Origin: Archegozetes longisetosus | Lineage: Eukaryota; Arthropoda; Arachnida; Sarcoptiformes; Trhypochthoniidae | NCBI GenBank assembly: GCA_018873245.2 | Contig: JAEMBT020000003.1 | Coordinates: forward strand, 5,041,843 to 5,105,842 | Direction of reading: 5' to 3' | Length of the DNA stretch: 64,000 nucleotides | Shown: positions 1 through 13,336 of the stretch, in pieces | Position numbering within the stretch: position 1 is the stretch's first letter | Layout: each line of letters opens with the position of its first letter | Position numbers and translations under genes: made by a program | Notes under the pieces: generated by a model | Told to the model about the DNA's origin: nothing | The model's database searches: none | Seen by the model: only the letters and a program-made list of their open reading frames with translations

Positions 1-2955
1 CTCTCGAGACTCATTAAGAATCAGTACCAAACCTTTATCACTAATAAGATGTCAGCTTGATTAAGACGCCTGATTTGGGAAGGAGTAAACCCACGCCAGA
101 TTAGAATTTAAAAGAGCCATCTTAAGTATGGGTAATATTTCTATAATTTTCCTTTCCTGTTTCATAATTTGACTTGCGTTTAAATTTGGTTTCACAACCT
201 ATTCAAATTTACTACTCCAATACTAACCTCTCACTGACATTGACATTGAAGACATTAAGCAACAAATTACCTCAGTCTCTATTCAGCTATCATTTCACTT
301 TACAACTGTTCACTTCCTCAATTTTGCGCTCTAAACTTTGTCAAATAAGTTTCGCTAAAATAAGCAATTGATAGTGAATCTACATATAATATTTTCTAGA
401 CATCTATGTGTAAAATACGTCAAACAAGTTGTCATACTCTATTAATTTAAGTATCGCTTGCCTCTTGTCTATACAACTATCAAACCTAACTACTCTCCAC
501 GCCAATTCAATGAACATCGATTTGTAGATAATGTACATTTTCCGCATATTTATTTATTTATTTCCTAAATCGTTCTCAACGTCTAATAACAACACCTACA
601 ATTCAACCATTTACAATAGTGGTTAATCGTTTAAATCAGACATCTTCTGAAGTCTGAAACTCCCCTTTTTAAGCAATGTTGCAGCTTTGGTTCCTAAGGC
701 TAATATAACGGTGAATCTTAAGGTTAGCAAATTACCCTTTCCCTGCCGAGGCATTTGCTAAGCCTTTAGATAACCCACACAGCAAATAGTTTACATAGTG
801 ACGATATGAGCGTTACTTGCATACATTATCCTTATTTCTCTTTTTTATAACTCTGCCCTCTTTCCATTTTAATACTTAAGCAAAAAACTCTACACTCATA
901 CCAGTAGTCCTTCACACTCTTAATGTTCACAATATTTGTTCTTTAACTTATTAATACTCTCCCCTAATCGTCTATCACTAACTTCTATCGCTAACTTTCC
1001 TAAACTAGTGTCTAACTACACCTCCGTATTCCCTATCCTACCTGAATCGGAAACATTAAAATGCTAATTACATTTCTCTCTAACATATATTTACGGATAA
1101 CTTTCTACTTGCAACTTACGCTTGTAATCCTTTCTTTAATCTTTTCTAGTTTTGTATATTACTCTAAAATTTGAATAGTTTCCTAACGAATCAGCATAAA
1201 GATATAGTTGATATTTGTTGCAAATTTGCATCAGATTTTCCTTTTGTTTGCGTGACATGATTCGAGTTTGGCGTAATTTCACATCACATCTGTCTTTCAA
1301 TGAAACTCATGCTTAAACCATAAAAGGAGAACCTGCTTCGCCCCAACATATCAACATTAAAATTGTGTCATGAAAAGTATAACAATAAAACTAAGTTTCT
1401 AAATGGAACGATATCTTTCGAAATGTTTGATATTTCAAATTTTAATCAATATTTCATACCAAAAACACTCCCAAAACAAATAACAATGCATCGAAAAAAG
1501 CTCACAGAAATTTGTAAAAAAAACATGAACTCAATTTACTGAAGGTAATTTAATTTGAAGTAAATTTAGTTTGGAAATAGTAAAATAAGTTGACTTACTT
1601 GATCATCATTACACGAAGATAAGAGCAGCAAACATGCTTCAACTAGAATCGTAAAAATAAACTTATTTTCTAACATTTTCACAATAATACAACTCTAAAT
1701 GAATAAGTTATTTGTCAGTTTGAATATAAGAGTTGGAGTCCAGTACTTTTGTATTTCATGCTTCTTTCACTGAGTTTGGTCTCTCACTGAAAGCATCTCT
1801 GAGTCTGCAGTGTTTTTGCTTAATAGTGAAATGACCTATAACTCGAACACCTTACTTCCCGCCCTCCAGAGGCTGGCAGTTAGTGCCACGCATGAAGAAG
1901 CATAGTTTTTTTCACCTGCCGTTCATTGTTAACCACCTCAAGATGAGTCCACCTGGCGCTCCGAAATTGAATGAGCGCCGTATTCTTACACTTGTCAGTA
2001 GTCTTGTTCAATAGTGATGTCCAATTTTCAGTGTCAAATTTTAACCACTTAACTACTAACATCTCTTGCCTCGCTTCTATTTCATAACTACTCTTCTCCG
2101 ATCACCTTCATTATTTTACTCCCTTTCTCATTAATTCTAGCAATTTCAGATGAATAGTATGATTTTACAAAAAAAACACATTCTCCTAGATATTATGCTA
2201 ACAATAAGTTGAAAAATTATTTATGGCAATCACCAAATAGTACACAATCGATAGGAAGAGTTGCTCAATAATACTCGAACTGGGATTGAAAACAACAATT
2301 GTTTCTAGAATTACTATTTTCTATTATTTAGACGAATATAGTATGTATATATTGAACCCTTAAAATAACTACATTTAACACTGAAAAGTGACTGCCGCCC
2401 AGGATTTCTGCTTCTTTGGAGGATTGACTGTGAACGAACACATCGTATTTCTAACATGCAATTTCTTTTTACTTTTGTCGCTATACCAAAAGTCAAACGG
2501 AATTAGAAAACAGAGTATTTTCCAGTCCAATGAATTCCTTCGTGCCAAACAAATCTGACAGTTCTTTGCCATAGAGTACCAACTATAGCGATTCTAAGCT
2601 TTATACGATTCTAAGAATAATTATGTTTTCACTCATCTCTGGCTAGCTTTGCATTACCTCTACCTTAAATATAGTGAACATCAACATGATTAAGGTGTAT
2701 GGTATTCAATTAGTAAAAGTTTGCTCTATGCAAACCATTCTCTGTGCAAACCATTTAAGTTGAACGTCACTCTTGTTTAGTTGGTTAAGGCGTTTGTTAA
2801 GTGCATCGATCGCTTAATTACCTAATTGTTTGGCTGAATATTTGGTAAATACTGGTTAATAGTGAGAAAAGGGTCACAAGCCTTCATAAGTGTTGACACA
2901 ATGAATTCCATATTTAAAACATAAAACAATTGATCTCTTTCTTAAGTATGTGCCC

Positions 2956-2988
2956 ATCAATTTGGGTCTTTTATATTCCCAAATTGAT
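2956..2988. repeat. Perfect 11-bp inverted repeat
   Basis: The arm ATCAATTTGGG at 2,956-2,966 is followed by an 11-base spacer and its exact reverse complement CCCAAATTGAT at 2,978-2,988. It would form a simple stem-loop. There is no neighbouring gene or T-run typical of a known function, so it may be chance or a transposon remnant. Confidence 0.7.
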
Positions 2989-3205
2989 TGACAGATTAGC
3001 GCTCGTTTCATTCTGTGGATTCAATAGGATAAGAATTATTGATATCTTTTGAGAGCTTTGTTCAATATTTATGTCAGCTCTTTGACGAAATTAGTGTTTC
3101 ACCACAACATCCTTTCATGACTATACTGAAAGTTTTTCTTTCAATGCGTAGCCCTAAACTAAATACTATTGCTAATTATCAATAATCTTACAATACAACT
3201 GAACC

Positions 3206-3208
<3 letters not shown>

Positions 3209-3250
<42 letters not shown>
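3209..3250. repeat. (TC)21 microsatellite
   Basis: An uninterrupted TC dinucleotide run of about 42 bases lies in intergenic DNA. It is likely length-polymorphic. Confidence 0.98.
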
Positions 3251-3260
<10 letters not shown>

Positions 3261-6200
3261 TTGATGCAACTTCTACTAAAACAAGTACTTCAATCAGTCC
3301 TTGGATGGCCTTTGCGTGATCTAAGTATTAAGGCGTCGCTCTGGCGTCTTTTCAACCATCAAATCTATGAAGAACTGAACTCGATGTAAGTTTGAAATTT
3401 GCTCAGTGTAAAAAATATGCCGCATTCCAAAAAAGAAAGGATTATTTTTCAATCTAACTCCGATTGTGAGAAACTCTCACAGCAAATAACGCAGAAATAC
3501 TCAATTAATGCTTTTTGCCCTTCTTTACTATATGACTGAAAATATGAACTTAGAAAATATTAAACTGAAACACAATTACATACAGTAATCCTTTTAGTTG
3601 GTTATGTATTTCTACTTGCAACTAAAACATTGATTAGTGCTGCAAGTCTATTTTACTAGTTAATAATTCTGTCATTGATTTAGTTGACAAACCAAACAAG
3701 TTTTTTCTTACGTACAAATACTTAACCATCATTAAGCAAAGGTCAAAATTTGACATCTTTTTTTATCAGCAACAATTTTTTCACGTAAAACCCAAAACCT
3801 AACTTTTCACTATTATCCTTTTTTTGTAGGGTTTTCTCTTTTTTTAATATTAAGAAGAAATACTTATATTGCATTTGAATCTAGATTCACTAATATTCAG
3901 CTTGAAGTTGAGGATAATAATGGTTTTTCTTTGTGGGTGACCAAGTGATAATGCGCAAAAAAATCTCCTCTAATTATAGATCCTTATACGTGAACAATAC
4001 CTAAGCAGAAAAACTCAATTCATTGCACACTTAATGACCGTTCGCTGGATAGCTGGCTAATCATCATAATTCTCTCCTTTTCTCTTTCACGTAATTTTAG
4101 CTCTTTTAAGTACTCGATTCACTTAAAATCATGTCTTTTCAACCTATTCAAACTCTTCAACAAAGCGATACAGCCTTGAAGTAAAATTACTCAAAAGTGT
4201 AAAAACTTAAATAATTATACGCAACTCTCTAATAATCCACACCATCCATTATCTGCTGCCTTAACGTGAACGTTACTCAACCTATGGCTCATCAGCTTCT
4301 ATTCTTCCAGATGCTTAGATCACTCAAATTGAACTATAGGCTGTAATTTATGTAGATTTTAATAAGTACGTGCGAAATCAGTGCACACTATTTCAATTAA
4401 TAAAACACTTGTAACTTTTGATTTATTTCCTCTTTTTATCGTTTCTTTCTTTCCATTACATTTATTCGAGTGACACGAGATTTTATTTTTATAAATCTCA
4501 AATTTATATCTTGTCTCTAATGAAATGCCAAATAACTCAATTCGTGGCTAAACTTAGCTTCAAAAATCTCGATTTATGCCTCAATCGCATTAATTTACAT
4601 CACGTTTAGCATGATGCATTCAAATATTTGCTCTTCAAGTAAACCTCAACTTTGTTTTCGTACCTCAATTGGCTGAAGCTGCAATTTAAAGTTTTATTTT
4701 TATAGCTTACTCCACATTTATAGAGGCGTCCTAAGAATACATAATCAGTTTCTTAAATTGAATTTTTTCTATTTTAAATTACTAAATCCATTCAAAACAA
4801 TCACTTCACTAAATGCCTCGTTTTCCAATCGTGTTGTTTTATCAATGAAAATACACTTTCGATATCATTCATATCTAGACTCAATTAATTTTAGTTATTC
4901 TAATCTGCTTTTTCTCTTCATTTTGTGTTTCTTTTTCATTTGCAATTCGATTACTCGTTTTATCTCAATCTGATAGGTTTAACTAATTAGAGTCATAGTA
5001 AAGCAAATGCTAATCCATTACTGGTTTAAACTAATTAGTAGTAGGTTTTCATTTGTGTAGGTCTATATTTGCGATTAACTAATAGTAGCATTTATGGCAC
5101 AACTAACTTGTTGCTAGATAAATGTCTCACTTTAATGATCCCTTTTCGAATCAAAACGCTAAATTATTCGCTAAATTTATTTTTTTTTCATTTTCTTCTT
5201 TCTACTAAGTTTGTCGTTTCAACAAATTGTTAGTGAGCCTAATTCACAACAATACACTAGAAACAAGACGGAGTCTGAGCTCGACTTACTGTTGAAAGTC
5301 GAAAGAGACTTAATATATTGTTAGCTAGACTTATAAACAAATTGAAAATTCCTCAAATTTTTTTATCTAAAATAACTTCACCTCTGATCGATGCCTGATT
5401 ACATGAATCCTCCTTTGTTTCTGTCTGTAATTTTCACGGAGAAAGTTTGATGGAACTCCATTTATATAAAATCATCTTTTGACAAATTTTGGCTCAATAT
5501 TCCCGAATTTGATGCATAACAATGATTTAGAGTTTTGAACGTTTGATTGACTTATGAGCCAGTTTTCAATGAACTCGAATCGAATGTCAAATTATTTTGA
5601 AAACAAAATGGAATGTGATATCTGATGCTTTTCACGGAATAAAAAAATTAATTTTCAATTTAAAAGCTTTTGCATATTTCGATTCGATTATTAGCTGATA
5701 ATCAGAATTTTTTATTGAAAACAGCTATGAAACAGAATGGCGGAGCTCTTGATTAAATTGAAATTTATCATTATTTATAAGACTCGTCTAATCTACATGA
5801 AAGTCCAACAACTGCTATTCAATCATTTTGTGTAAATTTGAAATTCAAAATTATGCAAAATTTCAATTTGATATCAAATTATACGCAAGTTTAGATCTTG
5901 CCTTCTCGTCAATCATACGTTGAGAGGAAGAAAAGTAATGCAATCATCAAATTATTCGCTAAACTGGCTGAAAAATTCGCATATATTAATTTTTAATAAG
6001 TCGTTCGCACACTAACTGTAAATAATTGAGATGAACTCCACTACATCAAAGTGAACATTTGAATCCCTTTTCACACATTTTGGTCTTTCAACTCAGACTC
6101 TCAGAGTTACAGCATATCATTATAGGCAATATTTTAACATAAAAACTTAATACTCCATTAGAACGAAAGAGGTATTAAAGATATTGAAAGAGAAAAATTT

Positions 6201-8210
6201 TAGACTTCAAAAGTGATGCCATCATTTGCGTTGCAGCAAACTTTCCTTATGTCAAAGGAATGCTAATAAGAAAGCAAATGTTTTATTTTTTCAATTCACA
6301 AATTTGTTGGTCTTATAAGAACAGAGCAATAACTTTCTAGAGAAACAATTATCTAATTGTTGATTTGAGGCGTTTGTGAAGCACTCAAATTGTCAATATG
6401 ATTTATGTTGTAAATGATCAATAGGTAGAAGAAATTAACAACTTTTAAACTCAATGCCTTCAATTCAAAGTCAAAACTCAGTTTATTTGACCATCAAATG
6501 ATCACTTATGAGCTTTAATAGGACTTATTTCAAATATTTGGAGTCTTTTTCATGATTAACTTGTTATAAGTCTATTTGTTGTTTATGCTAAAGATCTTGA
6601 AAATAAAGAACAGATGTAAATAGTTTATAGATGAAAGATTCAAAATTAAGCTACATTATGATTGGTTGGTAGAATTGAAAGTAGTCAATATTTATGTAAA
6701 ATATAAGCTTTAAACTAAAAGAATCTCAATAAAGTAGAAATATTTGTTTTCAACCAAAAATTAAGTACCTGCAACTAAGTCGAGTCGAGCTACAAGTCTA
6801 GCGCAAATTATGCTAACTCAAAGTCTTTTCTGCCGTATGCCAACCATTCATGTTATTCATCTTAGATTTTCAACAAAAACATTTATGAGAAAAGAAGTTT
6901 TTATTTTTTTTTTCAAACCTAGGCTTAACAATTTGAGGGGATTTACCGAGAATTCAAATTTACATTTACAGATGTGTTTTGCGGGAAAGTTACGCCTATT
7001 TTAGACTGATTGACATTTCAGTAAATGGTCTAATAGTTGCTAAAAACTTAACACAAGGATTGATAGAAAAAGTAAGAGTGAAGAAACTTGAACAGATAAT
7101 GTGTTGATTAAGTTGATTGCTCACAGCCTCAAATTTGATACTTGCTGCATATTAATGAAACTATTGCGCTATTAAGTTATCATAGCTTTGCAACAAGTTC
7201 ACTGCTTAAAATTCAAGCCTTTGTTTCATTAAACTGTATTTTTTAGCTCCGATAAGAAGTTGGGCGGAATTTGTTTTCCATAGAATCAGAATAATACTAA
7301 TGCTTCTATTGTGTAGATAAATTTCAATTCACTTCAGATTCTTATCGATAATGATTCAAAATAGTTTAATCAACTTGTGTATCAGTAGAGCTTTGTTTAC
7401 AAATGACCAACTTTTTCCTAAATAATTATTTCTTGAATGTAATTAAACCTTATTTTTTCGACTGCTAAACATTTAATGCCACTGTCTCTAACATTTTTCG
7501 CAACAATACAAATATTTCTATAAATAACTAAAGGCGATAAACATAAAATGCATATGAAAAGCAACACGTCTAAAGTTAGATATTTTAAAATTGCTTTTGA
7601 TAAGTTATTTGAATAATCGTTTTACTTTGAGTGAATCTATTAGCTATACCTGAAAATTGGGATAATGCTTTTCTACATGAAATATGTTAAGTTGTGAGTG
7701 AGTTCGATCTATAGTCGAGAAAATAAATGAATTGATTTATTTATTTAATTAAAAGCTAAATATTTGACTAACGTGTAAGTCATATAAATGAGTGGCTAAT
7801 GCTATGCCTGTCCGATATTATATATTGTTAAATAACCAACATTAACATAAGTAATTGATTTTATTGCCCTCTTCATAGATTCAATGCACATAAACAATTT
7901 AAAAATTGAATTATATATAATAATTATATACGTTTGATCAAAGTATAGCTCACAAAACTCTTATTTATCAAAACCTAGTACAAATGCTATTAAGTCAATT
8001 TCTCTAATATTTGACTCCGAGCTTAGTGTTAAGAGTTTAATGTTTTCTTCATAAAAGATTCATGATATGGATCTATAATATATGAGTTTGTAAGTCATTT
8101 ACTTCGGCTATATTTCAAATGAAAGTGTTTTCTTAGTTTCGCCGGTTTTCCATTAAGTTATAGCGAAAATTTGAATAATTCAAATTTGCTAACTTTATTA
8201 CTTTCTTAGA

Positions 8211-8258
8211 AGAGCGGTCTTCAACCTTTGGTCTACTGGACCCCTTGGGGTCTCAGGA
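8211..8258. mobile_element. hAT-like transposon terminal fragment
   Basis: The segment starts AGAGCGGTCTTCAACC, continues with TTTGGTC, and then has GGACCCCTTGGGGTCTC. This strongly resembles the terminal inverted repeats of many animal hAT (Ac/Charlie-type) elements, which typically read C-A-G-x-G-G-T-x-x-T-C-A-A-C-C then a GGACCCCTT block. No matching inverted copy was seen nearby and no transposase is present, so this looks like one surviving end of a non-autonomous element. The resemblance is from memory of the family, not from a search. Confidence 0.5.
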
Positions 8259-8865
8259 GCCGATATATAGAACTAAATAAAACACTTCTTCACATTCATG
8301 CATGAGGTATAAGGGGCAAGAATCACAGTCTGTCTCATATATAGTTGTCATATGAGTTTTACCATATTTATAATACCCTAAAAATATAAAAGTTATGACT
8401 TTAATTATTATTATTAATAAATGAATTTCGTCATTCACGGATAAGTTACAGCTGCTGTTAAAGGCTTTCACGATTCGCACCTGAGATAAGACATTGAATT
8501 TTTCGCTTAGCTTGAAGTCTTTTCATGTGTTTCCACTCGCATATATTACTGTCTTTCCAGTCACTATTGCGTAAGATTAATAGCTTCTTAAGTTAGACCA
8601 TATTTCCCCAATTTAATGCTTATCTTATATCAAATCGTACATTCGTGGCATACTTTCTCATTCTCTTCATGATTTGCATGTTCTCCAAATAACAATGAAC
8701 CAGATTTGCGGTAAATTTTCATTTTTTGCGCTTAACTCCAGCTGAAAAACAATTACTTAAGCGAAAGCTAAGAAATCGTTTTCAAACAGTTATTACTGTT
8801 TCTTACTCTAACCATTTTTGACATTTTAAGCAGATTTTCTACGCAAGAATTACTTTTTCAATAAA

Positions 8866-9146
8866 TTTATGAATTCGTTTGTAATTTGCAATCTGTGATC
8901 AATGCCATAGAGAATCCTTCAATTGATGAGTTTTTTCAGCTGAAAATTCATGATCGGATGCTTTATAGAAAAAACAATTGTCTATATGAAAAGGAATTCG
9001 CAGAATGGCTCATTTATGAATACAATACAAAAAGAGATATCTCAGATCGAAAAAGTGATTCAGTAATACATTCCTGTTGTGCGACTGAAATGTTGCCGGC
9101 AAAACTTTCAATTTTTCTTTCAAGATATATTACTGATTCAACTTAA
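8866..9146 (+). other. Unassigned coding-like segment, possible 3' exon
   Basis: An open frame of about 90 codons ends at TAA 9,144-9,146, shortly before AATAAA-like motifs near 9,160-9,180. It has no ATG at its 5' end: the frame enters from a stop at 8,862-8,864. A possible splice acceptor (CCATAG) lies near 8,910-8,916, after which the frame reads ENPSIDEFFQLKIHDRMLY and continues with a charged, soluble-looking sequence and a CysCys pair. The composition is more protein-like than surrounding shadow frames. I do not recognise a family and see no upstream exons. It could be the last exon of a gene with long introns, a decayed gene, or chance. Confidence 0.3.
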
Positions 9147-9149
9147 TCT

Positions 9150-10789
9150 GGTTTTGCTGTAATAAATATAAAAAATAAACAAATTATGGTTTAATTACAA
9201 ATTCCTAAAATAAAAATTAAAAAATTGCAAAACTTACTATGCTTGAAAAAATTGTTATCTAAAGATAGTCAAGAACCGACAATTGGCTAATAAAATTGCA
9301 ATTAAACTAACTGACCGTTAAGACAAGATTTGAAGTGAAGTACAAGCGAAAAATATAAATTTAAGTTAATTTTCACAGGAATTTATAAGCCATAAAATTA
9401 GTCTCTAATTTGTATTCAACATTTGGATTTAAGGCATTTTCTAAATGTATATTTTATCTAACATTAAATTTTTAGTGTTTATATTAGAACTTTTAAATTT
9501 GAATCATAATTTTTTTCATTAAATCGCCTGGTCTTCCCTCAAACGAATCACTTAAGTCTAATCAATTAAATAGTAGGATAGTTTAGAATTGAAACTCATT
9601 TTTCAACATAATTATATCATACAAGGCATTAGTAAGTTTAGTATTCTCCAAGTAGATAATCAGCTATAACTCATTCAAATTAGTCAAACCTGATTTCTAG
9701 TCAGCTTTATTTACTTTGATGACTGCCACTAATTAGATTTGAAACTAATTTCACTTTTTATGTAAGTTGAATCAGTTCTAATTGATGATTATTGAGATCT
9801 TCATTTCAAACTGGAAGCTGTTCTAATCGACTAGCATTCTCTGATACGATCATTAAAAATTTATGGTTTAACGACCAACTTTGCAAGCATAATATGTTCT
9901 TCACAGATTTGTATCAATAATCAAATCTTGCATTGCCTTTTAGCCCAAATTCAGCATTTCTTCATTTTTAGTCGATTGGTCGGTTCAAAAAGAAAGTCTG
10001 CCATCATATTTAAGTATATGATTGAGTAGATCGTGGCGATATGTAAGTCATAGACATTGATCTGCTACGCACCTTCAAGAAGAAAACCACAAATTCCTTA
10101 ATGAGCTCAAGGGTTCATTAAAAAAAGTTTAATCGGTCAGCTATAGTCGGTTTAATTTGCTTTGAACCAGAAATAGAGTTACAGTCAAATTTTTTAACTT
10201 TGACAAGCAGTGAAGTGCTTTTTAAAAAGCGGTGTAAAAATCACACAGAAAAATGTGGCGCAGTTCTCATATCTCCTGAATAACTACTTAACTACGTGTC
10301 AAAATTAATCAAGTCTTACTTTCCTAAATTATTTAAATTCTACTCGATAAACTTAATTCTGGCTAACTTTCTCTCATTTGTTACTTACTTTTCGTTAAAA
10401 CCTTAGTCGAATTCAACTATGATAGTTGATTCATAGTTTGTTTCTTGGAAGAATAAAACTTCTTTTCAAGTCCCATAAGGTGTAAGACTACGTTTGCCAT
10501 CTATCGATTGCCAGAAGCTCTATAATAGTTATTTATTTGAACCGAAAACACTTTCAAGACTTGGCGCTAATGATTAACTTTTTTCGTGTCAAAATATGTT
10601 AAAATGAACTATTGTTAATATTTTGACAAAGCTGAACAAAAAATTTAAAAAAATAATAGTTTAAGATAAGTCACTATAATTACAATAATATTTCACAGAT
10701 AGAGTGCATTCAAAGCATCGATCAGCTGTTGGTCTACTCGTTTTGGTTTCATTTGCTGTATTAGTCATTGATCAATTGAATAGTTAAAA
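9150..10789. other. Intergenic region upstream of cyclin H
   Basis: AT-rich, with no exon-like frame. The last 100 bases before the cyclin H start contain no TATA box. The promoter is presumably of the TATA-less housekeeping type, but nothing specific can be pointed to. Confidence 0.5.
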
Positions 10790-12624
10790 ATGTTTTCATC
10801 GAGTACTCAACGCAAATATTGGATGTTCTCAGACGAACATGAGTTGAAACGACTTAGCGCTGAAGCAAATCACCGATTCATCACCGAAAGAAGAGGAGAC
10901 TTTGATGTGAGACAAGGCAAGACAAGCCTTTAGACCGGCAGCCAAGCCACCGATGTAAACAAACTAACTTTTTGGTTATTAGTTTCAATAAAACATATCA
11001 AACGTCTTCCAATACAAGACTCTAAGGATAAAGCCATACTTTTTATACGTTTATGACATCTAAACATAGGTTTCGTATTGATTTGTTTACATCGACGGCT
11101 TATTTTATCGCTGGACTAAAGGCCTTTCTTGCCTTCGAACACAAAATTCAATTTTTACTAATTTGAATTTTAAATGAAGGACCAATCGGTTTATAATGAG
11201 TTCTTGACTCCAACTGAAGAATCCATTCTAACTAAATATTACGAAACCATATTACGTGACTTTTGCCGTAAATTTCAGCCACCAATGCCTAAGTGTGTCA
11301 TTGTATGTACCTATTAATTCATTCAATTTTGTATCAATTTATTCAGCAATTTGTTTCAATTGCGTCTTAAAGGGCTCTGCGTTTCAATACTTCAAACGAT
11401 TTTATTTGAATAACTCAGTAATGGATTATCACCCCAAACATATAATGGTCACTTGTGTCTATTTGGCGGCTAAAGTTGAAGAGTTTAACGTATCGATGGC
11501 TCAATTTGTGGCTAATGTCAAAGGCATGTGTTATCTGCTTGAATACTATATTTATTAGACTAATTAATTTTTTTAAAGGCGATCGTGAGAAGGCATCCGA
11601 TATTGTGCTTAATAATGAATTATTACTTATGCAACAACTCAAATATCACCTCAATGTTTACAATCCATTGCGTCCTATCGAAGGATTTCTTATTGATCTA
11701 AAGGTTGATCTTTGGTTTTGCAATTTATTCATTGAACAATTCTCTCTTTATCGATACGATTAGATTCTTTAATTACCTACGTTTTAATTTATAGACTCGT
11801 TATCCTCAATGTGGAGATCCTGAAAAATTTCGGCCCCATATCGATAGCTTCATCGACAGAAGCTTTTTTACAAACTCTTGCTTTTTGTTCAGTCCTTCTC
11901 AGGTATTATATGATCATCAATTTCAAAACGTTACACAATCAATTTTCTGTGTTTTGATGAAAAAATTGATATTAGCTTTGTTTCAAAACAATTGCAGTTT
12001 TCAACTTTTGATAAATTATTAAATTTTGTAATTATTTAATAGATTGCATTGTCAGCTGTTGTTTACGCTGCGAGCAAGGTCAAAGTAGATCTTGACAGGT
12101 ATTCATTAACCCTTGAACTTTTATCTCATTTAAATCTAATATATTATTAATGAATACTCATTTTTTGAATAGCTATTTAACTGATATACTGTTTGTCGAT
12201 CGCTTAGAGGAAATACAGCATCTCCAGAAAGTGATGAGCAGTGAGTTTAAATGTTTTATCGATTCAAACTTTTAGTGCTGCCTAAGACTGCCTTTGCCTC
12301 CATTGCTCTCTACTTCTCTACCTTTCATGATAAGTAATTTACTTTTTTCTTTAATTCTTTATGAATCCTAAAGCTTTGTGGTCAATGATTAATTCAATCG
12401 AAGCCCCAACTAAAGAACTTGTTAAAGCAATTGAAAAGAAATTAGACTTATGTCGCAATCAAAGTAATAATCCCGACAGTCATGAATACAAACGCGCTTT
12501 AGATGAAGAAATGAATGACGAAACTGTGACTTATGAAAAATACGCCAAATTATGTGAAGACCAGGAAAGAATTGATCAGAAGATAATTGAAACTACAGGC
12601 ATGTCAGCCAGGCGTTCAAAATAG
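10790..12624 (+). CDS. CCNH: Cyclin H (CDK7-activating cyclin)
   Basis: Regulatory subunit of the CDK-activating kinase (CDK7/cyclin H/MAT1), which also works in TFIIH to phosphorylate the RNA polymerase II tail in the nucleus. Eight coding exons join in frame: 10790-10906, 11180-11302, 11373-11523, 11579-11703, 11795-11902, 12043-12098, 12173-12240, 12374-12624, giving 332 residues (human is 323). The N-terminus [19 protein letters not shown] matches the cyclin H-specific N-terminal helix. Exon 3 carries [16 protein letters not shown] and [10 protein letters not shown], hallmarks of its first cyclin box. Exon 4 has [20 protein letters not shown] and EGFLIDLK, leading to TRYP and SPSQIALSA in the second repeat. 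The start is the only ATG in frame with the conserved N-terminus. Intron 3 (11524-11578) begins GC rather than GT, and intron 1 contains a MITE-like element. A poly(A) signal follows at 12715. The assignment is secure; exact exon edges are inferred from frame and homology. Confidence 0.96.
10914..11135. mobile_element. MITE-like element with long inverted repeats in CCNH intron 1
   Basis: The left arm, about 10,914-10,963 (AAGGCAAGACAAGCCTTTAG ... GATGTAAACAAA), and the right arm, about 11,082-11,135, are imperfect reverse complements over roughly 50 bases. The core enclosed is non-coding and about 120 bases. Size, structure and position in an intron fit a non-autonomous DNA transposon. I could not define a clear target-site duplication, so the superfamily is left open. 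Confidence 0.75.
11524..11578 (+). other. CCNH: GC-AG intron 3 of cyclin H
   Basis: The donor reads AAAG then GCATGT and the acceptor TTTTAAAG then GCGATCG. Only this junction joins the conserved residues before it (FVANVK) to [10 protein letters not shown] in frame, at phase 1. The one nearby GT (at GCATGT) would break the frame. The intron is 55 bases. Confidence 0.8.
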
Positions 12625-12714
12625 CATTAACTTATGTTTGAGTTTCTTATTTGAAAACTATTTTTTTATATGACTGTAATTTTTGACGTTTTAAATGAGT
12701 TTGAATAAGGTGTA

Positions 12715-12720
12715 AATAAA
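12715..12720 (+). terminator. CCNH: Poly(A) signal of cyclin H
   Basis: Canonical AATAAA about 90 bases after the CCNH stop codon, on the same strand, with no competing gene before SLC12A8. Confidence 0.7.
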
Positions 12721-12724
12721 AGTC

Positions 12725-13336
12725 TGTAGCTTTACCATTGTCTTATTAATTATTTCAATACTAACAAAACAGACTAGAGTAATTAATATTGCACAAGTCA
12801 GCACTTCTGCTATTAATTCACTTATCACTATATTATTAATATTGTGTCTAATCAAAAGGATGTTATTTAAATCTAAAACTCATGTATTTGCGTTCATCTG
12901 TTCGAGCAATGCCATGAGATGACATAACAGATGATAAAATTTCGAATATAAGGTAAATGCAGGTGCAGTGCGCATGAGAACAATTGGCTAGAAGACAAGT
13001 TGCTTTGATCGATAATATTCTATGGGGTCTATCCGTATATGTTCTGCTAGTATGTTATGTTATACTTAATTTTTGTATCTTATTAATTGGTTGCCATGTG
13101 TAGCGAATAGGCTTCACTGTTATCTCACCGTAGAGTAGAGTTGAATCATTTCTAAGTTCAATTTTCTGACTGTTTCGTTGATAGTCTTTGCTTAGCTAAG
13201 AAGTTAGCGTTCAAACCTTAGCATATGGTAGCTCTGAAAGGCCTCTTCCTGTAGTCTTTTTATGTAAATAATTAAGTTTCAATGTTCAGTTTGAAGTATG
13301 AATAATGTTTGACAAAAGTCTGTTATAAAATTAATT
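12725..13336. other. Intergenic region between CCNH and SLC12A8
   Basis: About 600 bases of AT-rich spacer. It should hold the SLC12A8 promoter and 5' UTR, but no TATA box or clear initiator stands out. No further gene is seen. Confidence 0.5.

Larger units (their letters stand above)
1..8200. other. Gene-poor AT-rich intergenic region
   Basis: No exon chain or recognisable protein is visible on either strand. Short open frames exist, but they lack splice-site support, family resemblance or a credible start. Slightly less AT-rich patches on the minus strand near 1,880-2,062 and 2,375-2,572 have 60-65-codon open frames that I could not assign. The region holds a TC microsatellite (3,209-3,250) and a perfect hairpin (2,956-2,988), listed separately. 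No tRNA-like A/B box pair was found by eye. Confidence 0.7.

Noticed and set aside
1880..2572. Two minus-strand frames of 60-65 codons in a less AT-rich patch
   Set aside because: They do not join by plausible splice sites and match no known family; at most an eroded remnant.
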